Positions 1 through 9,111 of a DNA stretch of 64,000 bases are shown one piece after another (positions within the stretch are counted from its first letter, which is position 1; each line of letters starts with the position of its first letter). A program made the position numbers and the translations under genes. This stretch comes from Streptomyces peucetius (lineage in GTDB: Bacteria > Actinomycetota > Actinomycetes > Streptomycetales > Streptomycetaceae), in the NCBI RefSeq assembly GCF_025854275.1, contig NZ_CP107567.1, forward strand, positions 1,054,001-1,118,000, read 5' to 3'. A model generated the notes under the pieces. It did not search any database. It saw only the letters and a list, made by a program, of their open reading frames with translations, and was not told the origin of the DNA.

Positions 1-461
1 AGCGCCTCACCGATGCCGGCCGGGTCGGTCCAGGTGACCTCCGTGCCGAGCAGTCCGGCGTTCAGCAGATGGTCGCTGCAGCCGTACAACGGCCGGACGG
101 CGACGACGTGGCGCAGGCCCATGCTCGCGCGCACCAGCAGCACGGCGGTGAGGGCCGCCATGCCGCTGGCGAAGGCGACGGCGCTCTCGGTGCCCTCGAG
201 CTTGGCGAGCGCCGTCTCGAAGCGGGCGGTGGTCGGGTTGTCCAGCCGTGCGTATACAGGAGGCCCGTCCGGCCGTGCTCCGGTGGTGGCGAACGCGTCG
301 ATCCGCGCCGCCTCACCAGCGGCGTCGTGCGACGGGTAGGTGGTCGACAGGTCGAGCGGCGGCGCGTGCACACCGAGCTCGACGAGGTCCTCGCGTCCGG
401 CGTGCACGGCATCGGTGGCCAGGGCCCGGGTCGCGGGCGTGGCCGAAGCTGCGATCTCCAT
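1..461 (-). CDS. Cys/Met-metabolism PLP enzyme (cystathionine gamma-lyase/methionine gamma-lyase type), partial
   Basis: The frame read leftwards from the ATG at 461-459 encodes the N-terminal ~150 residues of a fold-type I PLP enzyme of the trans-sulfuration family. Visible family features are LDLSTTYP near residue 37, VYARLDNPTT and the cofactor-phosphate segment AVAFASGMAALTA. The catalytic lysine region lies beyond the left edge, so beta/gamma elimination cannot be told from gamma replacement. Such enzymes act in the cytoplasm on cystathionine, homocysteine or methionine. The gene is divergent from an Lrp/AsnC regulator 59 bp away, a usual arrangement for amino-acid catabolic genes and their local regulator. 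Longer overlapping minus-strand frames lack these motifs. Confidence 0.8.
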   Translation of the reverse strand, partial: MEIAASATPATRALATDAVHAGREDLVELGVHAPPLDLSTTYPSHDAAGEAARIDAFATTGARPDGPPVYARLDNPTTARFETALAKLEGTESAVAFASGMAALTAVLLVRASMGLRHVVAVRPLYGCSDHLLNAGLLGTEVTWTDPAGIGEA

Positions 462-520
462 GGCTGCACTGTGAACAGTTACCGGGAGGTAGCGATCCTC
501 CTCCGTGCTACGTTCGGCAA

Positions 521-1009
521 ATGGCTGATTCCGTCGCACTGGACCCGATCGATCTCCATATTCTCCGCCTGCTGCAGAACGACGCCCGGACCACCTACCG
601 GGACCTCGCGGCGGAGGTCGGCGTGGCCCCCTCGACCTGTCTCGACCGGGTCACCAGGCTGCGCCGCTCCGGTGTCATCCTCGGCCACCGGCTCTCCCTC
701 GACCCCGCGCGGCTGGGCCGGGGGCTCCAGGCTCTGCTGCTGGTCCAGGTGCGGCCGCACCGGCGGGAGCTGATCGGTCCGTTCGTCGAGCGTATCCGCG
801 CCCTGCCGGAGTCGCTGGCGCTGTTCCATCTCACCGGCCCCGACGACTATCTCGTCCACGTCGCCGTCACGGACATGACGGACCTGCAGCGCCTGGTTCT
901 CGACGAGTTCACGTCACAGCGTGAAGTGGCCCGGGTGGAGACGCGGTTGATCTTCCAGCAGTGGGAGTGCGGGCCGCTGCTGCCCCCGGCGGCGGCCGAC
1001 ACCGGCTGA
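521..1009 (+). CDS. Lrp/AsnC-family transcriptional regulator
   Basis: This 162-residue protein has the two-part Lrp layout. An N-terminal helix-turn-helix (LDPIDLHILRLLQNDARTT, then APSTCLDRVTRLRRSGVI) is followed by an alpha/beta ligand-binding RAM/AsnC domain with the conserved LTGPDDYLVHVAV segment. Family members sense amino acids and act as dimers or octamers. The divergent neighbour is a Cys/Met-type PLP lyase and they share a 59-bp intergenic region, so control of that gene is the simplest inference. The start is the ATG at 521, immediately before the first HTH helix. No strong Shine-Dalgarno sequence is visible. Confidence 0.85.
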   Translation: MADSVALDPIDLHILRLLQNDARTTYRDLAAEVGVAPSTCLDRVTRLRRSGVILGHRLSLDPARLGRGLQALLLVQVRPHRRELIGPFVERIRALPESLALFHLTGPDDYLVHVAVTDMTDLQRLVLDEFTSQREVARVETRLIFQQWECGPLLPPAAADTG

Positions 1010-1090
1010 TCCGGCCAGACCGTCCGGTTGCCAGGCGCCCGACGGCCGATGGTGGTGACGAGGGGACCTGCGTTCGTACAGGATGGGCCC

Positions 1091-2779
1091 ATGCCAGAGA
1101 CTTCCAGCAGCGCGCTGCCCCGCCAGGTCGCCGACACCTACGTCGACGCACTCATCGAGCTTGATCCGACCCTCGGTACCTACCTGGGAATCAAGGAGAG
1201 TTCCGGGCTCCTGCCCGACTATTCGCCCGCCGGACAGGACGCGCGCGCCCGGCTCGCCCGAGAGACGCTGGCCAGGCTCGACGATGCGGAGAAGCTGTCC
1301 GGCGCCGACAGCGACGCCGAGCGCCGCTGCGGGCGGCTGCTGCGGGAGCGGCTCACCGCCGAACTCGCCGTCCACGACGCCGAGGAAGGCCTGCGCGCGG
1401 TCAGCAACATCCACTCCCCCGCCCACACGGTGCGCGAGGTCTTCACCGTCACCCCGGCGGAGACGGAGGAGGACTGGGCGGCGATCGCCGAGCGGCTGCG
1501 GGCCGTCCCGCGGGCACTGGAGGGCTACCGCGAGTCGCTCGCGCTCGGGGTCGAAAAGAAGCTTCTCGGCGGGCCGCGCCCCACCGCCACGTTCATCGAG
1601 CAGCTGACGGAGTGGAGCGGCGGCGCCACCGGACGCGGCTGGTTCGAGGAGTTCGCGGCCGCCGGCCCCGCCTCGCTCCGCGTCGAACTGGACGTCGCGG
1701 CCCGTGAGGCGACCCGCTCCGTGGCCGAGCTGCGCGACTGGATGCGCGACGTGTACGCGCCCGTCGTGGCGGGCGCCCCCGACACGGTCGGCCGCGAGCG
1801 CTACGCCCGCTGGTCCCGCTACTTCAACGGCACCGACCTCGACCTCGACGAGGCGTACGCGTACGGCTGGTCCGAGTACCACCGGCTGCTCGCCGAGATG
1901 AAGAAGGAAGCGGAGAAAATCCTTCCGGGGGCGGGGCCGTGGGAGGCGCTGGCCCACCTCGACGTGCACGGTGAGCACATCGAGGGCGAGGAGGAGGTCC
2001 GGGTCTGGCTGCAGAACCTGATGGACGAGGCGATCGAGGCGCTCGACGGCACCCACTTCGAACTCGCCGAGCGGGTACGGAAGGTGGAGTCCCGTATCGC
2101 TCCGCCCGGCGGCGCCGCCGCGCCGTACTACACCGGCCCGTCCGAGGACTTCTCGCGGCCCGGCCGGACGTGGCTGCCGACCATGGGCGAGACGCGCTTC
2201 CCCGTGTACGACCTGGTGTCCACCTGGTACCACGAGGGCGTGCCCGGCCACCATCTGCAGATCGCCCAGTGGACGCACGTCGCCGACCGGCTCTCCCGCT
2301 ACCAGGCGTCGGTCGGACAGGTCAGCGCCAACGCGGAGGGCTGGGCGCTGTACGCGGAGCGCCTGATGGACGAACTGGGCTACCTGCACGACGCGGAGCG
2401 GCGCCTCGGCTACCTCGACGCGCAGATGATGCGGGCCTGCCGGGTGATCGTCGACATCGGTATGCACCTGGAGCTGGAGATCCCCGCGGAGTCGCCGTTC
2501 CACCCGGGCGAGCGGTGGACGCCGGAGCTGGCGCAGGAGTTCTTCGGCATGCACAGCGGCCGGCCGGCCGACTTCGTCGAGAGCGAACTGACCCGCTACC
2601 TGTCGATGCCTGCGCAGGCGATCGGCTACAAGCTGGGCGAGCGCGCCTGGCTCCTCGGCCGCGAGAACGCGCGGCGCGCGCACGGGGACGCGTTCGACGC
2701 GAAGGCGTGGCACATGGCGGCGCTGTCGCAGGGGTCGCTGGGGCTGGACGACCTGGTGGAGGAGCTGTCGCGGCTGTGA
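1091..2779 (+). CDS. DUF885-family metallopeptidase-like protein
   Basis: This is a 562-residue soluble protein of the DUF885 family, which is distantly related to zinc carboxypeptidases. It has the family signature near residue 380 (STWYHEGVPGHHLQ), an HExxxGHH-like metal site, and a downstream NAEGWALYAERLMDELG segment that would provide the third ligand. There is no signal peptide, so it is probably cytoplasmic. The substrate is unknown; related proteins are usually annotated only by domain. It starts at the ATG at 1091 and ends just before a repeat-rich intergenic region. The gene is co-oriented with the Lrp gene but separated by ~80 bp, so co-transcription is possible but unproven. Confidence 0.85.
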   Translation: MPETSSSALPRQVADTYVDALIELDPTLGTYLGIKESSGLLPDYSPAGQDARARLARETLARLDDAEKLSGADSDAERRCGRLLRERLTAELAVHDAEEGLRAVSNIHSPAHTVREVFTVTPAETEEDWAAIAERLRAVPRALEGYRESLALGVEKKLLGGPRPTATFIEQLTEWSGGATGRGWFEEFAAAGPASLRVELDVAAREATRSVAELRDWMRDVYAPVVAGAPDTVGRERYARWSRYFNGTDLDLDEAYAYGWSEYHRLLAEMKKEAEKILPGAGPWEALAHLDVHGEHIEGEEEVRVWLQNLMDEAIEALDGTHFELAERVRKVESRIAPPGGAAAPYYTGPSEDFSRPGRTWLPTMGETRFPVYDLVSTWYHEGVPGHHLQIAQWTHVADRLSRYQASVGQVSANAEGWALYAERLMDELGYLHDAERRLGYLDAQMMRACRVIVDIGMHLELEIPAESPFHPGERWTPELAQEFFGMHSGRPADFVESELTRYLSMPAQAIGYKLGERAWLLGRENARRAHGDAFDAKAWHMAALSQGSLGLDDLVEELSRL

Positions 2780-2839
2780 CGGGGGTGTGAGCCCGGGGGT
2801 GCGTGCGGGTGCGGGTGCGGGTCCGGGTGGGTGGCGCCT

Positions 2840-3065
2840 GCGGCGGGCCTGCCCCCTCCCCGCTGCACCGATCTGCGGCTCCGCCACGTGGCGGGGCAAG
2901 CCCCGGACCCCGTAGCGCGCTTCGCGCGGTGGCCTCAAACGCCGGCCGGGCTGACTGTGTCGGCCTCGCCGGCGTTTGAGGCGCGGGGGTCCGGGGGCGG
3001 AGCCCCCGGTTCGGGAAGGGGCGGGGTGGGGAACGGCCCCGCGCAGCGGCCACCCATGCCAACAC
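2840..3065. repeat. Intergenic palindromic repeat element, copy 1
   Basis: This non-coding stretch contains inverted-repeat modules. They include cctcaaacgccggc facing gccggcgtttgagg across a 24-base centre (about 2935-2986) and a ccgggggcggagcccccgg hairpin near 2990. Segments such as the gtggcggggcaagccccgg block recur in reverse orientation at 22150-22440. This is the dispersed non-coding repeat typical of Streptomyces intergenic regions. It may work as a transcription terminator for the two convergent flanking genes. Confidence 0.6.
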
Positions 3066-3084
3066 GCCGACCGCTCCCGCCCCG

Positions 3085-3936
3085 TCAGTGGCGGAAGCCG
3101 CCCTCCGAGTCGATGACCTGGCCGGTGACCCACTCCGCCTCGTCCGTCGCCAGCCAGGCGATCAGACGGGCCGGATCGTCGGGCATGCCCCATCTGCCGG
3201 CCGGGAACATCGCGGCGATCGCGTCGTACGCCTCGCCGTCCAGATAGTCCGTGTCGACCGGGCCCGGGTTGACGCAGTTGACGGTCACGGCGAGGTCGGC
3301 GAGCGAGGTCGCCAGGGAACGGGTCGCGGACGCCAGGGCGCCCTTGGCGAGGGCGTAGGCGATCTCGCCGGGCATGCCACCCGCGATGTCCTGGCCGGAG
3401 GTCATCATCAGGACCCGGCCGCCCGGCGTCCGCTCGGGCAGCGTGGCACGGGCCCGCGCGTACGCCTGGACCAGCAGGATCACGGAGCGTGCGTCGACCG
3501 CCCAGTGCGCGTCCAGCATGGTGGCGTCGATCGCGTCCAGTGGACCGTCGAAGCCGCTCAGCGCGTGGTTGGCGACCAGAATGTCGAGCCGCCCGCCGAG
3601 CGCGTCGGCCGCCGTGGCGAGCAACTCGGCCGGGGCGTCGGCCTCCGACAGGTCCGCGGGGCCGTGGCACACACGGACCTCGGGGTCCCCGAGGGCTTCA
3701 CGTACGCCGGAGGCGACTGCTTCGGGACCGCCGGGGGCCGCGCCCCACGGCTGGGCGGCGTCGTGCGGAACGTGGTGGTGGAGGTAGACACTCGCGCCGT
3801 ACGCGGCGAGGCGCCGGGCGACCGCGTAGCCGATGCCGCCGGTGCGGCTGGCCCCTGTGACGAGGGCGGTCCTGCCGCGCAGCGGGAGGACGTCGCGTCG
3901 CAGCGACTCGGCGGAGGGAGACGGAATCCTGGGCAT
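3085..3936 (-). CDS. Short-chain dehydrogenase/reductase (SDR)
   Basis: This 283-residue classical SDR has a nucleotide-binding glycine motif near residue 28 (TGASRTGGIG), the structural NHA of the NNAG motif (ILVANHALSG) and a catalytic Ser...Tyr-x3-Lys set (MTSGQDIAGG, then YALAKGALAS). It also has the NPGPVDTDY segment usual after the active site. It would reduce or oxidise a carbonyl/alcohol with NAD(P)H. The substrate cannot be read from sequence. The C-terminal IDSEGGFRH resembles the usual DGG tail. It is convergent with the DUF885 gene and upstream of the decayed SARP region. Confidence 0.85.
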   Translation of the reverse strand: MPRIPSPSAESLRRDVLPLRGRTALVTGASRTGGIGYAVARRLAAYGASVYLHHHVPHDAAQPWGAAPGGPEAVASGVREALGDPEVRVCHGPADLSEADAPAELLATAADALGGRLDILVANHALSGFDGPLDAIDATMLDAHWAVDARSVILLVQAYARARATLPERTPGGRVLMMTSGQDIAGGMPGEIAYALAKGALASATRSLATSLADLAVTVNCVNPGPVDTDYLDGEAYDAIAAMFPAGRWGMPDDPARLIAWLATDEAEWVTGQVIDSEGGFRH

Positions 3937-3989
3937 GACCGATCATCGTGATCGATCCGGTGGGTGCTGTCATGCGGTTTCACGCATCG

Positions 3990-4324
3990 GCGCCCCCGCG
4001 AAATCGGGTACCACCGCGCCGGTCCTGTGCGGCGCTCTTCGCATCATGCGCACTCTCTTCCTCTCCCCCCGGATCACCGTCACGGGAAAGGCACTTGCGG
4101 CTGCCGCTGTCCGGCGGGGCATGCGTACGAGGACTCTGCACGACTGGCGGGTGCCGCAGGAGTGCCAGGGCGTGCCGGGGGGCTGCCTCTACGCCGGACC
4201 GCTGTTGCGGACACGGTGGCCGGCGGGCTCGGGCTCGGCCTGCTGGAGGCGCCGGATGCGTGGCTAACCGCGCTCCCCCTGGAACTGACCGGTCGGCAGA
4301 TCGAGTTGACGACGGTCGCAGGGC
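3990..4324. other. Gap with no convincing gene
   Basis: Several short frames cross this stretch, but none has a recognisable domain, conserved start or ribosome-binding site. It lies directly downstream of the point where similarity to the SARP/AfsR C-terminal repeats stops, so it probably contains the deletion or recombination junction that removed that C-terminus. Confidence 0.4.
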
Positions 4325-6818
4325 GTCGGCCCGCTCGTAGTCGCCGGTGATCTCGGCCAGTACCGCCATCGTGTAGCCGCAGTGCAGCAGGCCCCAGCTG
4401 TCGTCGAGTCGGGTGAAGAGTTCCTGGCTGTTCCTGGCTTCGCCCACCACCGGCGCGCACCTCGGCGAGATCACCCCGCAGGAGAGCCTGCCGCGCCCGT
4501 GAGCCGTACGCCGCGGCGATGCCCCACCGGTCCTCTGCGGCTTCGAAGTCCCGCAGCGCCAGGGCCACCACGCTCCCGCTGCGGTCCAGGTCCTCACCGG
4601 AGGTGAGCAGCGCATGGCCGACGAACCAGCGGGCCCGCACGAGTTCCTTCGGGTCGTCTTCGGCCTCGTCGGGCGGGACCGGCTGCGGCGAGGGCCGCGC
4701 GACGGGCGTTGCGCCGGCTCTCTCCCCCGAGCCCGCTCCTGCTCCTGCTCCTGCCAGGAGGGCGAATCCGGTACGCCACCGGAGGGCCCGCGTACGCAGG
4801 CCCTCCGGTGCGGTGTCGGCGACGGCCAGGACGCTCGTCTGGGTGCGCAGCGCTTCACACAGCCGACCGCGCAGGAACCAGTACCAGGTGAGGGCGAGCA
4901 CCGGCCTCAGCGCACCCTCCCCGTCGTGCCGCGCCACCGCCCGCTCGACGGCGATCCGCCGGTCGGGAGTCGCCCGGTCGAGAACGTCGAGCCCCCGGTG
5001 CCGGCCGGGGCCCCGGAGCTGTTCCGCCGCCTGCTCGGCCAGCTCCTCGCCCGCCTCCGTCAGCCGCTCCCGTGCGTACGCCGCGACGGATTCCGGCAAC
5101 CGGTAGACAGGACCCTCGCTCACCGTGACCATCGACCGGTCGACGAGCCTGATCAGCGACTCCAGGGGTGTCCCGCTCCGGCCCGCACACCGCTTCCGCC
5201 GACCGCACGGTGAAGCTTCCGGCGTGTACGGCGAGTCTCCTCAGCACGCGCCGTTCGGTCGCGCTCAGCAGGTCCCAGCTCCAGTCGATCACCGCGCGGA
5301 GGGTCCGCTGGCGCGGCGGGACACCACGACGGCCGCCGGTCAGCAGGCGGAACCGGTCGTCCAGCCGGGCGGACAGCTCGTGGACCCCGAGGGCCCGAAC
5401 GCGGGTGGCCGCCAGTTCCAGGGCCAGCGGAACGCGGTCCAGGCGCCGGCAGACGGCGGCGACGGCCGTTGCGTTCCCGTCGTCGACCACGCAGCCGGGC
5501 GCGGAGGCGGCGGCGCGCGCGGTGAACAGGGCCTCCGCATCGGCCTGCGACAGCGGGGGCACGGTCCAGACCGCCTCCCCCGCCAGCCCCAGGGGCTCCC
5601 TGCTGGTGGCGAGGATCCGCAGCCGGGGCGCCGCGGCCAGGAGGCCGCGTACCACCTCGGCCGCCGACTCGATCACATGCTCGCAGTTGTCCAGCACGAG
5701 CAGGAGTTCCCGCGGGCGAAGGGCGTCCTCCAGCCCCAGCGCTGCGTCCTCGCGCACGCCCAGGGCGGCGCTCACCTGTTCGGCGGCCTCGCCCGGCCCG
5801 GTGAGCACGACCATGCGGACACCGTCGGGGAAGGTGTCGCCGGCATGGCGGGCCACTTCCTCGGCCAGACGGGTCTTGCCGACGCCACCGGGCCCCGTGA
5901 GGGTCACCAGCCTCTCTGCGGTGAGCAGTCGGCGCACGGCGCCGAGGGCTTCGCCTCGGCCGACGAGTGCGGTGAGCGGCACGGGCAGCCTCGGGGCGGG
6001 AGCCACGGGCGCCGCCCCCGGTGCAATCGGGGGCGCCGGATGGCGGCGGGGTGGCGGAGTCGCGTCGAGCGCCTCGTCCTGCTCGAGGACGGCCCGGTGC
6101 AGTGCGGTCAGTTCGGGGCCGGGGTCGACGACCAGTTCCGAGGCGAGTCGCCGGCGCAGTCCGATGTAGACGTTCAGCGCCTCGGCCTGCCGTCCGGCCC
6201 GGTAGAGCGCCCGTATTTGGAGGGCCCGCAGACGCTCTCTCAGTGGGTGGCTCGCGACCAAGTCGGCCAGCTCCGCGAGGATTACACGGTGCAATCCCAG
6301 TTCCGGACGGGTTTCGGCCAGCGTCTCCCGGGCTGTCAGCCGCTGTTCGTCCAGCCGCTCGACGGCGGCCCGCAGGAAGGCGGCGTCGCGCAAGTCGGCG
6401 AAGGGTCGCCCCGCCACAGGGCCAGCGCCTCGGTCAGCAGCGTGGCCCTGGTCCCGGTGTCGGCCGCGTCGCCGACGGCTGCCGTCACCGTCTCGAACCG
6501 GCCGACGTCCACGTCCTGGGCACCGACGCGCAGCAAATACCCGGGCGCCTGCGAGACCACGAGTTTCTCGGCACCCGGCTGTGCGCGTCCCAGGACCCGG
6601 CGCAGCCGGGAGACCTTCGTCCGCAGCGCTCCGAGCGGGTCGCGGGGCAGCCCGTCGCCGTCCCCCCAGAGGTCGTCCACGAGCCGGTCGGCGGAGACGG
6701 GCCGGCCGGCGTGGATCAGCAGGTCGGCCAGGAGCGCCCGGACCTTCGCCTCCGGGACGGCCACCTGTTCGCCGCTGTTCGTCAGGACGGTGAGCGGCCC
6801 GAGGACGGAGAAATACAC
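4325..6818 (-). pseudogene. SARP/AfsR-type regulator, frameshifted and truncated
   Basis: Read leftwards from the ATG at 6818, the first segment encodes an OmpR-like winged-helix DNA-binding domain and the start of a bacterial transcriptional activation (BTAD) domain. The frame then shifts near 6410. It continues through the rest of BTAD, a NB-ARC P-loop (LTGPGGVGKTRLAEE), VLDNCEHV and LATSREPLG, shifts again near 5165, and once more near 4440 in the TPR-like region. Similarity ends abruptly after GDYERADAL. The shifts at 6410 and 5165 fall in short C runs and the one near 4440 in a GGT/GGG run, so sequencing error could explain some of them, but not the missing C-terminus. An intact protein would activate an adjacent gene; the divergent gene encodes an imine-reductase-like enzyme. 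Confidence 0.75.
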
Positions 6819-6981
6819 GGCGCCACGCTAACCGACGTGCCTCGGACCGCCCGTCAGGGGACCGACATGAGTCCGACAGAACTCCGACAGCGGCGTCCGG
6901 CACCTTGATCCCACACCCGGCGCCGGACGGCACGGGTGAAACGGAAGCCTCACGAAGGCTTGTGACGCAAGGGGATCGTCC

Positions 6982-7884
6982 ATGTCGGAGAACTTCATGT
7001 ACGACGGAGGCACGGTGTCGGTGATCGGCCTGGGGCACATGGGGACGCGGCTGGCACAGGCGTTCCTCGCCGGGGGTGTTTCCACGACGGTCTGGAACCG
7101 CACCGCGGCGAAGGCCGACGCCCTCGCCGCGCGGGGTGCGAAGCGTGCCACGACCGTCGCGGAAGCGGTCTCCTCCGCCTCCGTGGTGGTGGTCTGCCTG
7201 CCCGAGTACGACACGGTCCGGGCACTGCTCGAACCCGTCGGTCCGGACCTCGCCGGACGGGTGCTGGTGAATCTCACGTCCGGCACGCCGGAATCCGCCC
7301 GTCTGATGTCGCGTTGGGCCGCCGACCACGGCGCCGGCTACCTCGACGGCGCCGCGATGAGCGGCACCCGCCTGGTCGGAGGCCCTGACGCGCTCTTCGT
7401 CTTCAGCGGTGCGGCAGAGGCGTTCGCCGGCCACCGAACGACGCTCGTGAGTCTGGGCAACGCCGTTCACCTGGGTGACGATCCGGGCCTGGCGGCCGTC
7501 TACGACACCGCTCTGTTCGGGCTGGCGTGGGGTGCGCTGGCGGGCTTCTACCACGCTCTCTCGCTGGTCGGCGTGGAAGATGTGGACCCGGCCGCGTTCG
7601 CCGAAGTGGCCGCGGGGCACATGCCCTACGTCACGTCGCTCATGACGGATCACGCCCGCCAGGTCCAGCAGGACCGCTATCCGGCCGACGACGGGACCGT
7701 CCAGGTGCACGCCGCGGCGATGCAGCATCTGGTCGACGCCAGTCTGGCGGGCGGCCTGCGCACGGACGTACCGGAGTTGATGAGGTCCCTGCTGGAGCGT
7801 GCCGAAGCGGCGGGGCACGGAGCGGACGGCATGGCCGCCGTCGCACGGACGATCCGGTACGGGGCACAGCGTGTACGAGACTGA
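6982..7884 (+). CDS. NAD(P)-dependent oxidoreductase, imine-reductase/beta-hydroxyacid dehydrogenase type
   Basis: This 300-residue protein has an N-terminal Rossmann fold (VIGLGHMGTRLAQAFLAGG, with WNRT next to the second strand suggesting NADPH) and the second glycine segment VNLTSGTPESA. Its helical C-terminal dimerisation half contains YDTALFGLAWG, where imine reductases place their catalytic Asp or Tyr. The classical hydroxyacid-dehydrogenase active-site lysine is not obvious, which favours the imine-reductase-like branch. The start is the ATG at 6982, after an aagggga Shine-Dalgarno sequence. It is divergent from the SARP pseudogene. The physiological substrate is unknown. Confidence 0.75.
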   Translation: MSENFMYDGGTVSVIGLGHMGTRLAQAFLAGGVSTTVWNRTAAKADALAARGAKRATTVAEAVSSASVVVVCLPEYDTVRALLEPVGPDLAGRVLVNLTSGTPESARLMSRWAADHGAGYLDGAAMSGTRLVGGPDALFVFSGAAEAFAGHRTTLVSLGNAVHLGDDPGLAAVYDTALFGLAWGALAGFYHALSLVGVEDVDPAAFAEVAAGHMPYVTSLMTDHARQVQQDRYPADDGTVQVHAAAMQHLVDASLAGGLRTDVPELMRSLLERAEAAGHGADGMAAVARTIRYGAQRVRD

Positions 7885-8069
7885 CCGGACCGCGCGTGCC
7901 GTGTCGGGGCTGGGCCGCACGGGCCAGGCCGACCGCGGCGGACTTGCCGGTCAAAGGACACGGCGCGGACGGCTTCTCCGGCGTGTTCGGGCCGCTGAAG
8001 CCGCCGTCCTTTGCCGGCTGACCGGCGCGCACGCGGCCCGGGTCCCGCACGCGGGCCTCCGAAGCCGGC

Positions 8070-8570
8070 TCAGCAGCCGCAGTCGTCCGCGTCTACGGGC
8101 GCGGTGAGCGGGTCGGCGTCGCGGGTGGTGCGGCCCTGCCAGGTGTCGTACGGGAAGCCCTCCCTGGCCCAGTACTCGAAGCCACCGAGCATCTCCTTGA
8201 CCTGGAAGCCCAGTTGGGCGAGGGCGAGGGCGGCGCGAGTCGCTCCGTTGCAGCCGGGGCCCCAGCAGTAGGTGACGACCGGTACGGACCTGTCGAGGAG
8301 TTCCTCGGCCTGCTCGGGGATCAGAGCGGTCGGCAGGTGCACGGCGCCGGGGATGTGGCCCTGGTCCCAGGACTCGGTGGAGCGGGAGTCGACGACGACG
8401 AATCCGGGGTCCCCGCCGGCGGCGAGCGCGGCCCGGACGTCGGAGACGTCTGCGTGGAAGGCCAGGCTCGCGGCGAAGTGGGCGGCCGCGGCGGCCGGTG
8501 AGGCGGGTGGAACCCGCAGGACGGGGTTGGCGGTGCGGGCCTCGGTGATGTCGCTCTGCGTCGTGGTCAT
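8070..8570 (-). CDS. Rhodanese-like domain protein
   Basis: This 166-residue single-domain rhodanese has the CH2A-like DSRSTESWDQGHIPGAVHLP segment and an active-site loop with a candidate sulfur-carrying cysteine in TYCWGPGCNGATRAA. Rhodaneses move sulfane sulfur between thiols, thiosulfate or cyanide in the cytoplasm. The C-terminal DADDCGC adds two further cysteines. The ATG at 8570 was chosen because it starts just before conserved sequence; upstream frame extension overlaps the divergent regulator. The Lrp-type gene starting 95 bp away is the likely regulator. Confidence 0.85.
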   Translation of the reverse strand: MTTTQSDITEARTANPVLRVPPASPAAAAAHFAASLAFHADVSDVRAALAAGGDPGFVVVDSRSTESWDQGHIPGAVHLPTALIPEQAEELLDRSVPVVTYCWGPGCNGATRAALALAQLGFQVKEMLGGFEYWAREGFPYDTWQGRTTRDADPLTAPVDADDCGC

Positions 8571-8664
8571 GTCCAAGAATCTAGGGTCGGCGAACGCCTC
8601 CAGGAAGTGGAAATCCTCGGCACACGGGTTGATCGGCCGGGGATTCCCCTGTTGTCTGTCGGGC

Positions 8665-9111
8665 ATGACGGCATATTCACCGGACGCCACCGACTGGCGC
8701 ATTCTCCAGGTCCTCCAGACCCGCGGCAGGGCGGGCTTCACCGAGCTGGCCAAGGCCGTCTCCATGTCGGCGAGCGCCGTGACGGAGCGCGTGCGGCGGC
8801 TGGAGGAGGCCGGCGTCATCAAGGGGTACTCGGCCGTGGTGGACCCGGAGCGGCTCGGGCTGCCGGTCCTCGCGTTCGTGCGGCTGCGCTATCCGAACGG
8901 CAACTACAAGCCGTTCCACGATCTGCTGGACGCCACACCGGAGATACTCGAGGCCCACCATGTGACCGGCGACGACTGCTTCGTGCTGAAGGTGGCCGCC
9001 CGTTCCATGAGGCACCTCGAAGAGGTGTCGGGAAGGATCGGCGCCCTCGGCTCCGTGACGACGAGCGTCGTGTACTCCTCTCCCCTGCCGCACCGTCCGA
9101 TCAGTCGCTGA
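8665..9111 (+). CDS. Lrp/AsnC-family transcriptional regulator
   Basis: This 148-residue protein has an N-terminal helix-turn-helix (DWRILQVLQTRGRAGFTELA, then SASAVTERVRRLEEAGVIKG) and a C-terminal AsnC/RAM ligand domain with HHVTGDDCFVLKVA. It is divergent from the rhodanese gene, so a local sulfur- or amino-acid-responsive switch is a reasonable inference. Its last 11 bases overlap the 3' end of sbcC on the opposite strand, a tail-to-tail arrangement. The start is the ATG at 8665; in-frame upstream sequence has no domain similarity. Confidence 0.85.
   Translation: MTAYSPDATDWRILQVLQTRGRAGFTELAKAVSMSASAVTERVRRLEEAGVIKGYSAVVDPERLGLPVLAFVRLRYPNGNYKPFHDLLDATPEILEAHHVTGDDCFVLKVAARSMRHLEEVSGRIGALGSVTTSVVYSSPLPHRPISR

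Noticed and set aside
914..3670. A 918-residue open frame on the minus strand
   Set aside because: It is a GC-rich antisense shadow over the DUF885 and SDR genes, Pro/Arg/Gly-rich and without any domain.
3085..3936. SDR as part of a biosynthetic cluster
   Set aside because: It is isolated among housekeeping genes, ~35 kb from the NRPS/PKS locus.
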